NCBI GenBank assembly: GCA_003486385.1
Contig: DNFT01000025.1
Span: forward strand, 1-42,527
Direction of reading: 5' to 3'
Length of the DNA: 42,527 nt
DNA from: Eubacterium sp.
Lineage (GTDB): Bacteria; Bacillota; Clostridia; Lachnospirales; Lachnospiraceae
The notes beneath the pieces are model-generated. The model made no database searches. It saw nothing but the letters and a program-made list of their open reading frames with translations, and was not told the DNA's origin. A program made the translations under genes and the position numbers. Shown in pieces: positions 24,450-33,187 of this stretch. Position 1 is the first letter of the stretch. Each line of letters starts with the position of its first letter.

Positions 24450-26180
24450 ATGAAAAAATTACTTGTGTATTTAAAAACGTACAAAAAAGAGACTATTTTA
24501 GCTCCTCTTTTTAAGATGCTTGAGGCTTTATTTGAGCTTTTTGTACCGCTTGTAATTGCGGCTATTATTGATACTGGTATAGAGAATAAGGATGTACCGT
24601 ATATCGTGAGAATGGCAATTGTTCTTGTAGTTCTTGCCATAGTAGGACTTACCTGTTCACTCACTGCACAGTATTTTTCGGCAAAGGCAGCTGTCGGATT
24701 TGCGGCAAAGCTGAAGTCGGCATTGTTTGCGCATATCGAAAGTCTTTCATTTAAGGAGATTGATACCTTAGGAACTTCGACACTTATAACAAGAATGACG
24801 AGCGACATCAATCAGGTTCAGTCGGGCGTCAATCTTGTGCTAAGATTATTCCTGCGCTCACCGTTTATTGTGTTCGGTGCTATGATTATGGCTTTTACGA
24901 TAGATGTGAAGGCTGCACTTATATTCGTTGTGGCTATTCCTCTTCTTGCAATTGTAGTGTTCGGCATTATGCTTGTGAGCATTCCGTTATTTAAGAAGGT
25001 TCAGGGTGCGCTTGACAGCGTCCTTGGAATAACCAGACAGAACCTTACGGGTGTGCGTGTAATAAGGGCATTTAACAAGGAACAGAGCGAGATAGAGAAT
25101 TTTGACGAGAAAAATGCAGTTCTCACCGGACTTCAGAAGTTCGTAGGAAAGATCTCAGCGCTTATGAATCCGGTGACCTTTATCATTGTAAATGGTGCGA
25201 TAGCTGCACTCATCTGGGTTGGAGCACTCCGCGTTGATGCTGGTATTCTTTCACAGGGACAGGTTGTCGCCCTTGTAAACTATATGTCACAGATACTTGT
25301 CGAGCTTGTCAAGCTTGCAAACCTTATAATAACAGTTACCAAGGCTGTTGCGTGCGGTAACCGAATCCAGTCCGTATTCGAGATTAAGTCTTCCATGGAG
25401 GAGGGAAGCAGAAGGTACAGCGCTTCATCAGAGGATGGCTATTCAGTTGAGTTTAAGAATGTAAATCTCTGCTACAATGAGGGCGCCGATAGCTCACTTA
25501 CCGGAATTGATTTCTCAGTCAGGAAAGGTGAGACAGTCGGCATTATCGGAGGTACAGGTTCAGGAAAAAGCTCACTTGTAGGACTTATCCCCAGATTCTA
25601 CGATGCGACACAGGGACAGGTGCTTGTCGATGGTGTCAATGTAAATGAGTACAGCTTTGATGAGCTTAGAGAGCATGTTGGAATTGTAATGCAGAAGGCG
25701 GTTCTCTTTAAGGGAACAATACGTGAGAACCTTAAATGGGGCAAAAATGATGCCACTGACGAGGAGCTGTGGGCTGCAATCGACGTGGCGCAGGCGAGAG
25801 AATTCGTTGAGACCAAGGACGGCGGTCTCGACTTCGAGATAGCCCAGGGCGGAAAGAATCTTTCCGGCGGACAGAAGCAGCGTCTTACAATAGCGAGAGC
25901 GCTTGTAAGAAAGCCGGATATACTCATACTCGACGACAGTGCATCAGCTCTCGATTATGCTACCGATGCCAAGCTCCGCGCGGCTATAGCTGCACTTCCG
26001 GGAAACATGACGGTGTTCATAGTATCTCAGCGTACCGCTTCCATAATGCACGCTGACAAGATTATCGTTCTCGACGACGGAAAGATAGTCGGAATGGGAA
26101 CACAGGAGGAGCTTCTTGAGAATTGCGAGGTATATAAAGAGATTTATAACTCGCAGTTTAAAACAACATCTACGCAGTAG
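24450..26180 (+). CDS. Heterodimeric ABC exporter, subunit with degenerate ATPase site
   Basis: A 576-residue half-exporter with six membrane helices (about residues 15-310) followed by an ATPase. Walker A is GGTGSGKSS (about 367) and the signature is the canonical LSGGQKQRL (471). Walker B ends in ILILDDS: Asp496 replaces the catalytic Glu. The H-loop His is replaced by Gln527 (VSQRTAS). These two changes are the known mark of the non-catalytic subunit in TM287/288- and LmrCD-type heterodimers. Its last codons (KTTSTQ and stop) lie inside the first of three tandem 62-bp repeats. The partner is encoded at 26388. GGGAGAAAAAGAGT precedes the ATG. The substrate is not known; drugs or peptides are usual for the family. 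Confidence 0.93.
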   Translation: MKKLLVYLKTYKKETILAPLFKMLEALFELFVPLVIAAIIDTGIENKDVPYIVRMAIVLVVLAIVGLTCSLTAQYFSAKAAVGFAAKLKSALFAHIESLSFKEIDTLGTSTLITRMTSDINQVQSGVNLVLRLFLRSPFIVFGAMIMAFTIDVKAALIFVVAIPLLAIVVFGIMLVSIPLFKKVQGALDSVLGITRQNLTGVRVIRAFNKEQSEIENFDEKNAVLTGLQKFVGKISALMNPVTFIIVNGAIAALIWVGALRVDAGILSQGQVVALVNYMSQILVELVKLANLIITVTKAVACGNRIQSVFEIKSSMEEGSRRYSASSEDGYSVEFKNVNLCYNEGADSSLTGIDFSVRKGETVGIIGGTGSGKSSLVGLIPRFYDATQGQVLVDGVNVNEYSFDELREHVGIVMQKAVLFKGTIRENLKWGKNDATDEELWAAIDVAQAREFVETKDGGLDFEIAQGGKNLSGGQKQRLTIARALVRKPDILILDDSASALDYATDAKLRAAIAALPGNMTVFIVSQRTASIMHADKIIVLDDGKIVGMGTQEELLENCEVYKEIYNSQFKTTSTQ

Positions 26181-26349
26181 ATGTTGTTTTATGAGCAAGA
26201 AGCGAAGCGGATTGCGAATTACCCGAAACATCTACGCAGTAGATGTTGTTTTATGAGCAAGAAGCGGAGCGGATTGCGAATTACCCGAAACATCTACGCA
26301 GTAGATGTTGTTTTATGAGCAAGAAGCGGAGCGGATTGCGAATTACCCG
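26166..26349 (+). repeat. Three tandem 62-bp repeats, each with a terminator-like hairpin
   Basis: Units start at 26166, 26228 and 26290; the last lacks two bases. Copies 2 and 3 agree, and copy 1 differs at one base (GCGAAGCGG versus GCGGAGCGG). Each holds ACATCTAC-GCA-GTAGATGT followed by TGTTTT. In copy 1 the stem extends to 14 bp through flanking AAAACA. Copy 1 includes the stop codon of the upstream exporter gene. The array fills the gap between the two subunits and could reduce transcription of the second or protect the upstream mRNA. Confidence 0.95.
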
Positions 26350-26387
26350 TTTATGTGGAATATAGAACAACGAGGAGGCTTAAGAAC

Positions 26388-28139
26388 ATGGCTAAGGCAA
26401 GAAAATTAACCAACGAGGACAAGAGCACGCTTGGAAAAGTGCTCAGATATATCAGGAAATACTATGTTTTTCTTATTTTTTCAATAATGCTTGCAGCAGT
26501 GACGGTAGCATGTACACTGTATGTGCCTATACTTACAGGTAATGCCATTGACCTCATAATCGACAAGGGGCTTGTTGATTTTACAGGAATAACTGCAATA
26601 ATTAAGACAATGATAGCGGTAATCCTTATCGGTGCACTTGCACAGTGGCTTATGAATGTGTGCAACAACAAGATTACCTACAATGTAATAAGGGATATCC
26701 GTACCGAGGCGATAAGAAAGCTTGAGATACTTCCGCTCAAGTATATTGACGGACATCCTTACGGTGATGTTGTAAGCCGTGTAATTGCGGATGTAGACCA
26801 GTTCGCAGATGGACTCCTGATGGGATTTACGCAGCTTTTTACAGGTGTCATAACGATACTTGGTACATTGGGCTTTATGCTCACAGTCAGTATTCCTATC
26901 ACACTTGTTGTTGTGTGTGTGACTCCGCTCTCACTTTTCGTTGCGGCATATATTGCAAAAAACACATACACAATGTTTAAGAAGCAGTCTGAAACGAGGG
27001 GTGAGCAGACAGCAATCATAGATGAGATGGTAGGAAATCTAAAGGTTGTAAAGGCGTACAGTCAGGAGGCTGAGGTCAAGGAAAAGTTCGACGAGGTGAA
27101 TGACAGACTTGAGAAGTGCTCCCTGAAGGCTATTTTCTTCTCATCCATAACCAACCCTTCGACAAGATTCGTAAATAGTGTTGTGTACATGCTTGTTGCA
27201 CTTGTGGGCGCAATATTCGCAGTACATGGCAGAATCAGTGTCGGTAAGCTCTCCTGTATGCTCAGCTATGCTAACCAGTATACCAAGCCCTTCAATGAGA
27301 TTTCAGGCGTTGTTACAGAGCTTCAGAATGCGCTCACCTGTGCGGGACGAGTTATGGAGCTTATAGAGGAGGAGCCTCAGGCTCCGGAGCCTGGAAATGC
27401 CGGGACAGTGAATGCGGATGGACATGTCGAGCTTGAGAAGGTGTACTTTTCGTATGTTCCTGAGCAGAAGCTTATTGAGAATTTTAACCTTTCTGTTAAG
27501 CCGGGACAGCGTATTGCTATTGTCGGACCTACAGGCTGTGGTAAGACAACACTTATCAATCTTCTCATGCGTTTTTATGATGTGAATTCAGGAAGCATTA
27601 AGGTTGCCGGCGATGACATAAGGGATGTCACAAGAGGAAGCCTTAGAAAATCCTACGGTATGGTGCTTCAGGACACATGGCTTAAGAACGGAACCATCAG
27701 GGAGAATCTCAAGATGGGTAAGCCGGATGCCACAGATGATGAGATGATTGCGGCAGCCAAGGCCTCACATGCACACAGCTTTATAAAGAGACTTCCGCAG
27801 GGCTATGATACAGTGCTGAACGAGGACGGAGGAAGCCTGTCACAGGGACAGAAGCAGCTTCTTTGTATCGCAAGAGTAATGCTGTGTCTGCCACCTATGC
27901 TCATACTTGATGAGGCTACCTCATCAATCGATACCAGAACGGAAATCAAGATTCAGGAAGCCTTCGCGCGCATGATGAAGGGCAGGACAAGCTTCATCGT
28001 AGCACACAGATTGTCAACGATCCGTGAGGCGGATGTCATCCTTGTAATGAAGGACGGACACATAATAGAGCAGGGTAACCACGATACCCTCCTTGCGAAG
28101 GGTGGATTCTATTCACAGCTATATAACAGCCAGTTCTAA
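26388..28139 (+). CDS. Heterodimeric ABC exporter, catalytic subunit
   Basis: A 583-residue half-exporter with six membrane helices and an ATPase. Walker A is GPTGCGKTT (380-388), Walker B is LILDEATSSID with the catalytic Glu, and the H-loop is AHRLST. The signature is the atypical LSQGQKQLL, as seen in the catalytic partner of heterodimeric exporters, where it faces the degenerate site of the other subunit. The start at 26388 is chosen for GAGGAGG (26372-26378), 9 bases upstream; an in-frame GTG at 26355 overlaps the repeats' end. It is paired with the gene at 24450, separated by the tandem hairpin array. Confidence 0.94.
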   Translation: MAKARKLTNEDKSTLGKVLRYIRKYYVFLIFSIMLAAVTVACTLYVPILTGNAIDLIIDKGLVDFTGITAIIKTMIAVILIGALAQWLMNVCNNKITYNVIRDIRTEAIRKLEILPLKYIDGHPYGDVVSRVIADVDQFADGLLMGFTQLFTGVITILGTLGFMLTVSIPITLVVVCVTPLSLFVAAYIAKNTYTMFKKQSETRGEQTAIIDEMVGNLKVVKAYSQEAEVKEKFDEVNDRLEKCSLKAIFFSSITNPSTRFVNSVVYMLVALVGAIFAVHGRISVGKLSCMLSYANQYTKPFNEISGVVTELQNALTCAGRVMELIEEEPQAPEPGNAGTVNADGHVELEKVYFSYVPEQKLIENFNLSVKPGQRIAIVGPTGCGKTTLINLLMRFYDVNSGSIKVAGDDIRDVTRGSLRKSYGMVLQDTWLKNGTIRENLKMGKPDATDDEMIAAAKASHAHSFIKRLPQGYDTVLNEDGGSLSQGQKQLLCIARVMLCLPPMLILDEATSSIDTRTEIKIQEAFARMMKGRTSFIVAHRLSTIREADVILVMKDGHIIEQGNHDTLLAKGGFYSQLYNSQF

Positions 28140-28144
28140 TTTTT

Positions 28145-28224
28145 GGGACAGGGGCTTGGGACATGGTGTCAGACCCCTGTCCCAAAACACTTTGTTTGGG
28201 ACAGGGGTCTGACACCGGTGTCCC
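28145..28224. repeat. Dispersed palindromic repeat (REP-like), copy B
   Basis: Arms GGGACATGGTGTCAGACCCC (28158-28177) with CTGTCCCAAAACA, and the mirror TGTTTGGGACAGGGGTCTGA (28193-28212) with CACCGGTGTCCC, form a long hairpin. An extra partial unit, GGGACAGGGGCTT (28145-28157), precedes it. It lies between the exporter stop codon and the proB ribosome site. Related to copies at 17705 and 42499. Confidence 0.88.
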
Positions 28225-28243
28225 AGGAAACAGGAGAAAAGAT

Positions 28244-29020
28244 ATGACAGGAAAGAGAATTGTAGTAAAAGTAGGTACATCAACGCTGACCTATGCGACG
28301 GGGCATCTTAATATCAGGAGGGTCGAGAAGATAGTCAAGACGATTGCTGACCTTCAGAACGCGGGAAACCAGATGATACTGGTGTCAAGCGGTTCGATTG
28401 CACTTGGAATGAGTAAGATTGGGCTTAGGGAACGCCCGAAGGATACGCCGGGTAAGCAGGCATGTGCGGCTGTCGGACAGTGTGAGCTAATGGATATGTA
28501 TGATAAGCAGTTTTCTGAGTACGGTGTTACGGTTGCACAGCTTCTGCTCACGAAGTATGTTCTTCTTGAGGACAGGAGAAGGAATGTCGAGAATGCCATG
28601 GCTAAGCTTATTGAGCTTGGTGTAATTCCGATAGTCAATGAGAATGATACGGTTGCGATAGATGAGCTTGAGCTCGAGGTAGGCGAGAATGACTCGCTTG
28701 CGGCGATAGTGGCGTCCGTGGCGAAGGCGGATACCCTTGTGATTATGTCCGACATAGACGGATTGTATGATAAGGATCCACATAAATACGAGGACGCGAA
28801 GCTTATCGAGGAGGTTCACGGAATAACCGATGAGATAAGGGCGCTCGCGGGAGGCGCAGGTTCCAAGCTCGGAACGGGTGGCATGGCGACAAAGCTAAAG
28901 GCGGCATCAATCACGAATGAGAACGGAATAGATATGGTGATAATTAACGGCGATAAGCCGGAGCTTCTGTATGAGGTGAGCGAGGACAAGAAGGCGGGGA
29001 CGCGCTTTTTCGCGGGGTAA
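28244..29020 (+). CDS. proB: Glutamate 5-kinase
   Basis: A 258-residue amino acid kinase catalysing the first step of proline synthesis, phosphorylation of glutamate to glutamyl-5-phosphate. Evidence: RIVVKVGTSTLT at residues 5-16, SSGSIALGMSKIGL (about 46), the conserved VPIVNENDTV-like segment (VIPIVNENDTVAID, about 128), FGDNDSLAA-like VGENDSLAAIVA (about 147), MSDIDGLYDKDPHK and GTGGMATKLKAA. It lacks the C-terminal PUA domain of the E. coli enzyme, as in many Firmicutes. The start is set by AGGAGA upstream of 28244; the longer open frame runs into the dispersed repeat. proA is not in the window. The MBOAT gene follows after 5 bases. Confidence 0.93.
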   Translation: MTGKRIVVKVGTSTLTYATGHLNIRRVEKIVKTIADLQNAGNQMILVSSGSIALGMSKIGLRERPKDTPGKQACAAVGQCELMDMYDKQFSEYGVTVAQLLLTKYVLLEDRRRNVENAMAKLIELGVIPIVNENDTVAIDELELEVGENDSLAAIVASVAKADTLVIMSDIDGLYDKDPHKYEDAKLIEEVHGITDEIRALAGGAGSKLGTGGMATKLKAASITNENGIDMVIINGDKPELLYEVSEDKKAGTRFFAG

Positions 29021-29025
29021 GAAAA

Positions 29026-30534
29026 ATGCTGTTTGCTTCAATGAGTTTTTTGTGGATTTTTCTGCCAACGGTTCTGATTGTAAATATGCTTCTGTCCAAG
29101 GTGGCGGATGGAAGGCTTAGGTATACGCTTAAGAATGTGTGGCTTTTAATCGCAAGCCTCATATTCTATGCATGGGGTGGAATATATTATCTGCTCATCA
29201 TGCTCTTTTCGATTGTGCTCAACTATACAGCAGGACGTCTGATGGAGAGGCGGCGCGCAAGGAGCATACTGTTGTTGGCAATAGTGTTAAATCTTGCGAT
29301 GCTCTTTGTGTTTAAGTACTTTAATATGCTTGTGGTGGTGCTCGAGAATATGATTGGAATGTTCTCGGGAGCGATGGGCTGTGGGCAGGCATTTGGGGCA
29401 ATGTTCTCCATGCAGCGGACGGGAGTGCTTGGAATTAAGGAGATTGTGCTCCCGATAGGTATATCTTTTTTCACCTTTCAGGCTATGTCCTACGTCATTG
29501 ATGTGTACTCGGGAAGGGTGCAGGTTCAGAAAAATATCCTAAAATTTGCGCTGTATGTATCTTTCTTTCCTCAGCTTATCGCCGGGCCGATTGTCAAGTA
29601 CAGCGGTGTGGCAAGGCAGATTGATATGAGAAAGGAGAGCGCACCGCTCTTCTTGTCGGGTCAGAGACGTTTTATATGCGGGCTTGCGAAGAAGGTGCTG
29701 CTCGCCAATACGTTTGCACTTACGGCTGACGCTGTCTGGGCTATGGAGCCTGAGCTGATGGGAAGCCTTACGGCATGGCTTGGGGCGCTCTCGTACACGA
29801 TGCAGATTTACTATGATTTCTCGGGCTACTCGGACATGGCGATAGGGCTTGGCAGAATGTTCGGGTTCAGATTTAAGGAAAATTTCAATTATCCATACAC
29901 ATCGCTTTCGGTGCAGGAGTTCTGGCGCAGATGGCATATCTCGTTGTCGTCGTGGTTCAAGGAATATGTGTATTTTCCGCTCGGCGGCAGCAGGGAAGGT
30001 AGTGGAAAAACCTACAGAAATGTATTCATCGTGTTTCTGCTTACGGGAATATGGCACGGAGCTAATTTCACGTTCCTTGCGTGGGGACTGCTGTATGCGC
30101 TGTTACAGATTATCGAGAGGCTTTTTCTCGGAAAGCTGCTCGGCAGAAATCCGGTTAAGCCCGTTAACTGGGTGTACACCATGCTTGCGGTTATATTGGG
30201 CTGGGTTCTGTTCCGGTCGGACAATATAGTGTATGCTGGGAAGTACATAGCTGCGATGTTCGGCAGATACAATGGGAGTGCCGGCGCGGCAGCGGCGGGC
30301 TCGGGAGTGTACCTATGCCTCGGCTTTATGTCGATGGAGCTTATAATCGCATTCGCAGCCGCACTTGCCGGAATGGGCTTTGTCTCGAGGGCACTTGCAG
30401 GAGTGTATGACAGGGTGAGGAAGAAAGCCTGGTTCATGGCACTTGATATGTTTGTCATGCTCGGGCTGCTTACATTGTGCATCTTAAGAATAATAAGCGG
30501 AACCTACAATCCGTTTATTTATTTTAAGTTCTGA
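29026..30534 (+). CDS. MBOAT family O-acyltransferase (AlgI/DltB-like)
   Basis: A 502-residue polytopic membrane protein with about 11 hydrophobic segments. It carries the AlgI-type signature YYDFSGYSDMAIGLGRMFGF and FWRRWHISLSSWFKEYVYFP with His304, plus the proposed catalytic His344 in GIWHGANFTFLAWG. Members transfer acyl groups across the membrane onto cell-surface polysaccharides or teichoic acid. It begins 5 bases after proB with a weak ribosome site, so translation is probably coupled. The usual partner (AlgJ/AlgX/DltD-type SGNH protein) does not follow, which is unusual. It could depend on a partner elsewhere. The acceptor is unknown. Confidence 0.92.
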   Translation: MLFASMSFLWIFLPTVLIVNMLLSKVADGRLRYTLKNVWLLIASLIFYAWGGIYYLLIMLFSIVLNYTAGRLMERRRARSILLLAIVLNLAMLFVFKYFNMLVVVLENMIGMFSGAMGCGQAFGAMFSMQRTGVLGIKEIVLPIGISFFTFQAMSYVIDVYSGRVQVQKNILKFALYVSFFPQLIAGPIVKYSGVARQIDMRKESAPLFLSGQRRFICGLAKKVLLANTFALTADAVWAMEPELMGSLTAWLGALSYTMQIYYDFSGYSDMAIGLGRMFGFRFKENFNYPYTSLSVQEFWRRWHISLSSWFKEYVYFPLGGSREGSGKTYRNVFIVFLLTGIWHGANFTFLAWGLLYALLQIIERLFLGKLLGRNPVKPVNWVYTMLAVILGWVLFRSDNIVYAGKYIAAMFGRYNGSAGAAAAGSGVYLCLGFMSMELIIAFAAALAGMGFVSRALAGVYDRVRKKAWFMALDMFVMLGLLTLCILRIISGTYNPFIYFKF

Positions 30535-30626
30535 TGGAAAAGTATTGTCATGGTATACAAAAATATCTTTGTTAAAATAAGAATTTCTACATTATTTACA
30601 AAATTTTTATATTTTCTGAAAATGAA

Positions 30627-30654
30627 TTGACTTTTGATTTTGAAGTTGTATAAT
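30627..30654 (+). promoter_or_regulatory. Promoter of the amino-acid transport / Amt operon
   Basis: TTGACT (30627-30632), 16 bp, TATAAT (30649-30654). The start, near 30661, is about 30 bases before a terminator-like hairpin and 170 bases before the first gene. The 90 bases before it are AT-rich. Confidence 0.7.
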
Positions 30655-30690
30655 AAGCCACAACAAAACAAAATACGAACACATAAACGA

Positions 30691-30723
30691 AGGCGTTTAT
30701 CCAATCAGGATAAGCGCCTTTTT
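30691..30723 (+). terminator. Terminator-like hairpin in the leader of the amino-acid operon
   Basis: AGGCGTTTATCC (30691-30702) pairs with GGATAAGCGCCT (30708-30719), followed by T5. It lies after the promoter at 30627, so it may attenuate the operon or may be the terminator of the MBOAT unit with a promoter inside the gap. Its 3' arm CGCCTTTTT can also pair with AAAAAGGCG at 30735-30743. Confidence 0.7.
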
Positions 30724-30830
30724 CGCTGTCAGGGAAAAAGGCGGAATTAAAAAGCTTTGTGGAAAACATAAATATTTTGTTTTGTGAAGGAAAAAGAAAA
30801 TGTAGAAGAGAAAAAGAAGGAGGACTGTGT

Positions 30831-31679
30831 ATGAGAAGGAATATGTTAAAGAGATTAGGCTGTGCTGTACTTGCTGGAATTATGGTGATGGGTGTTACGG
30901 CATGCAGCAAGAAGGAAGCTTCGACAACATCGGCAGACGGAGTGAGACATATCGTGGTTGGCACAGGTAACGGAGCTGCTCCTTTCTGTTATCTGGATGA
31001 AAATGGTAATTCGGTAGGTTACGATATCGATGTTCTTAATGAACTCGATGCGAGACTTCCTCAGTATGAATTTGAAATTCAGGCGATGGACTTTTCGACG
31101 CTTATTGTTTCGATTGATTCAGGTTCAATCAATTTTCTTTCACATCAGCTTGTGCAGTCTGATGCAAGAAAGGAGAAGTATCTTTTCCCAAGCCAGTACT
31201 ACTGCCTGTCACCTATGAGCCTTGCTGTCAAAGCTGATTCGGGAATAACAAGCATGGCGGATATGGCAGGAAAGACAATGGAGCAGAATCCAAGTGCCTA
31301 CGAGTATCAGATGCTCATGGCATACAATGATGCACATCCGGGTCAGGAGCTTAATATTGTTGCTGTATCTGACCAGTCAACGGCAGACACATTTTTAAAG
31401 GTATCCAACGGACAGGTGGATGCATCGCTTACATACAAGGCAACCTTCGACAGCGTCGTTCCTGAGCTTGGAATTGACAATCTTACACTTACGGACGTTG
31501 TGATGTGCGAGGATACCTACCTTATGTTTCCTAAGACGGAGCAGCAGTTATGTGATGATATAGATGCTGTTTTAAAGGAAATGATTGCAGACGGAACACT
31601 CTCTAAGATTTCCGAAAAGTGGTACGGCGAGGATGTATTCGGTCTCTATGCAGATATGGTTTCAATCACGGCAAAGTAA
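30831..31679 (+). CDS. Amino acid ABC transporter substrate-binding lipoprotein (TcyJ/K-like)
   Basis: A 282-residue exported lipoprotein with a signal peptide and lipobox VTAC, the lipidated cysteine at 25. The mature domain is a type 3 solute-binding protein: VVGTGNGAAPFCYLDENGN, then SVGYDIDVLNEL, MDFSTLIVSIDSGSINF and a HQLVQSDARKEKYLFPSQYY segment that resembles the cystine-type binding proteins TcyJ/TcyK. The start is fixed by AAGGAGG (30817-30823), 7 bases upstream of the ATG. It is the first gene of an eight-gene unit. A polar amino acid is the likely ligand; cystine is a guess from the HQL/EKYLF pattern and the two-permease arrangement. Confidence 0.9.
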   Translation: MRRNMLKRLGCAVLAGIMVMGVTACSKKEASTTSADGVRHIVVGTGNGAAPFCYLDENGNSVGYDIDVLNELDARLPQYEFEIQAMDFSTLIVSIDSGSINFLSHQLVQSDARKEKYLFPSQYYCLSPMSLAVKADSGITSMADMAGKTMEQNPSAYEYQMLMAYNDAHPGQELNIVAVSDQSTADTFLKVSNGQVDASLTYKATFDSVVPELGIDNLTLTDVVMCEDTYLMFPKTEQQLCDDIDAVLKEMIADGTLSKISEKWYGEDVFGLYADMVSITAK

Positions 31680-31702
31680 GCGGTGGAAAGGAGTGGAGAA
31701 TT

Positions 31703-32407
31703 ATGGGACATAAATATGACTGGGCATCGATACCAAGCTATATCCCAAAGGTTATGAAGGCTTTTCCACTGACCATAGAGATACTTCTTCTGTCACTGCT
31801 CTTCTCTTTGATAATCGGTGCGCTGGTTGCGTTCGGCGCACTGAGCAAAAATAAGGTGGCAAGGGCGGTGACGAAGGGGTGGATATCCTTCATGCGGGGT
31901 ATCCCGACACTTGTGCTTATATTTTTACTTTACCTTGGACTTCCGCAGCTTATGAATGCAATCGGGGTCAACATGAGCGGCATAAGCAAGACCACCTACA
32001 TAGTTACGTGTCTTGCACTAAGCACATCGGCAAACATGGCTGAGATGATGAGGGCAGCGTATCTTTCCGTGAACAAGGGACAGAGGGAGGCAGCATACAG
32101 TGTCGGAATGAAACCGTTTACGGCATTCAGAAGGATTGTTTTTCCGCAGGCGTTAGGAGTAGCTATTCCGACGCTTGGAAACAACATCATAATGCTCTTT
32201 AAGGAGACCTCACTTGCATTCACAATCGGTGTCATAGATATTCTTGGAAGGGCAAGGGCGCTAAGCTCGGCAAGCTACGGAACCAACAGACTGGAAATTT
32301 ATATAGCGACAGGGCTTATATTCTGGGCGGTGTGCTTTATCCTTGAGAAGCTTACAAAGCTTGTTGAGAAAATGTATACCAAGGGCAGAAAACAGGCGGC
32401 AAGCTAA
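31703..32407 (+). CDS. Amino acid ABC transporter permease (first)
   Basis: A 234-residue inner-membrane permease of the HisM/GlnP type with about five helices. The EAA loop is visible as QREAAYSVGMKPFTAFRRIV, followed by FPQALGVAIPTLGN, the contact with the ATPase. SFMRGIPTLVLIFLLYLGLP is the typical N-terminal pattern. The ATG at 31703 is chosen for AAAGGAGTGGAG just upstream; the longer frame runs into the binding-protein gene. It forms a heterodimer with the permease 27 bases downstream. Confidence 0.93.
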   Translation: MGHKYDWASIPSYIPKVMKAFPLTIEILLLSLLFSLIIGALVAFGALSKNKVARAVTKGWISFMRGIPTLVLIFLLYLGLPQLMNAIGVNMSGISKTTYIVTCLALSTSANMAEMMRAAYLSVNKGQREAAYSVGMKPFTAFRRIVFPQALGVAIPTLGNNIIMLFKETSLAFTIGVIDILGRARALSSASYGTNRLEIYIATGLIFWAVCFILEKLTKLVEKMYTKGRKQAAS

Positions 32408-32434
32408 AAAATAACGGGAAAGGGGGAACAGCGT

Positions 32435-33142
32435 ATGATTATTAATTTCAGATTTATTGCAGAGTCAATCCCGAAGCTTCTCGGTGCCATACCTATAACA
32501 CTTCTCATGGCTTTTGCATCGGCGGTTATAGGCTGGCTGCTCGGACTTGGAATTGCTCTTATAAGAAAAAATAAGGTTCCGGTGCTTTCACAGATATTTG
32601 CGGTGTATGTCTCGTTTCTGCGAGGTGTGCCGATGATAATTCTTTTGTACATATCCTATTATGCACTTCCGAATATCATCTACAGCTATGGTGTAAGCAT
32701 TGGCAGGGAGATAAATGTCGATGCGGTGCCTGCAGTTGCTTATGCCATCATAGCTCTGGTGCTTGAGCAGTCGGCGTATGCGTCGGAGATATTCCGTTCA
32801 TCACTCGCGGCGGTCGATGAGGGGCAGATGGAGGCAGCCTACAGTGTGGGAATGACAAAGACACAGGCACTTGTAAGGATTGTCCTTCCTCAGGCGATGG
32901 CGATAGCACTTCCTAACCTGAGCGGACTTTTCTTAGGGCTTGTGAAGGGAACCTCGCTTGCCTACTACGTCGGTGTTTACGAGATTACGGCTACGGCCAA
33001 TCTCCTGGCGATGCCGGCACTCAACTTCATTGAGGCGTACATAATGACCACGATAATATATGAGCTTATCAGTTTTATCTTCAATAAGATATTCAGGACT
33101 GTGGAGAATAATCTGAAGAAGTTCAGAGCTGTGGCAGCTTGA
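32435..33142 (+). CDS. Amino acid ABC transporter permease (second)
   Basis: A 235-residue permease of the same family with SFLRGVPMIILLYISYYALP and the EAA loop GQMEAAYSVGMTKTQALVRI, then VLPQAMAIALPNLSG. It differs enough from its neighbour to be the second half of a heterodimeric membrane domain, as in TcyL/TcyM. GGGAAAGGGGGAA precedes the ATG. The following gap to the ATPase gene is 110 bases, much longer than the other gaps of this operon, and contains a duplicated ribosome-site segment. Confidence 0.93.
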   Translation: MIINFRFIAESIPKLLGAIPITLLMAFASAVIGWLLGLGIALIRKNKVPVLSQIFAVYVSFLRGVPMIILLYISYYALPNIIYSYGVSIGREINVDAVPAVAYAIIALVLEQSAYASEIFRSSLAAVDEGQMEAAYSVGMTKTQALVRIVLPQAMAIALPNLSGLFLGLVKGTSLAYYVGVYEITATANLLAMPALNFIEAYIMTTIIYELISFIFNKIFRTVENNLKKFRAVAA

Positions 33143-33187
33143 CGGTGCAGACAAAATACTGTGTTTAATTAAGCTCCGGAAAGAAAT

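Noticed and set aside
26181..26354. Tandem repeats as a possible CRISPR array
   Set aside because: The units are contiguous 62-bp copies with no variable spacers and no cas genes nearby. They are simple tandem repeats with hairpins.
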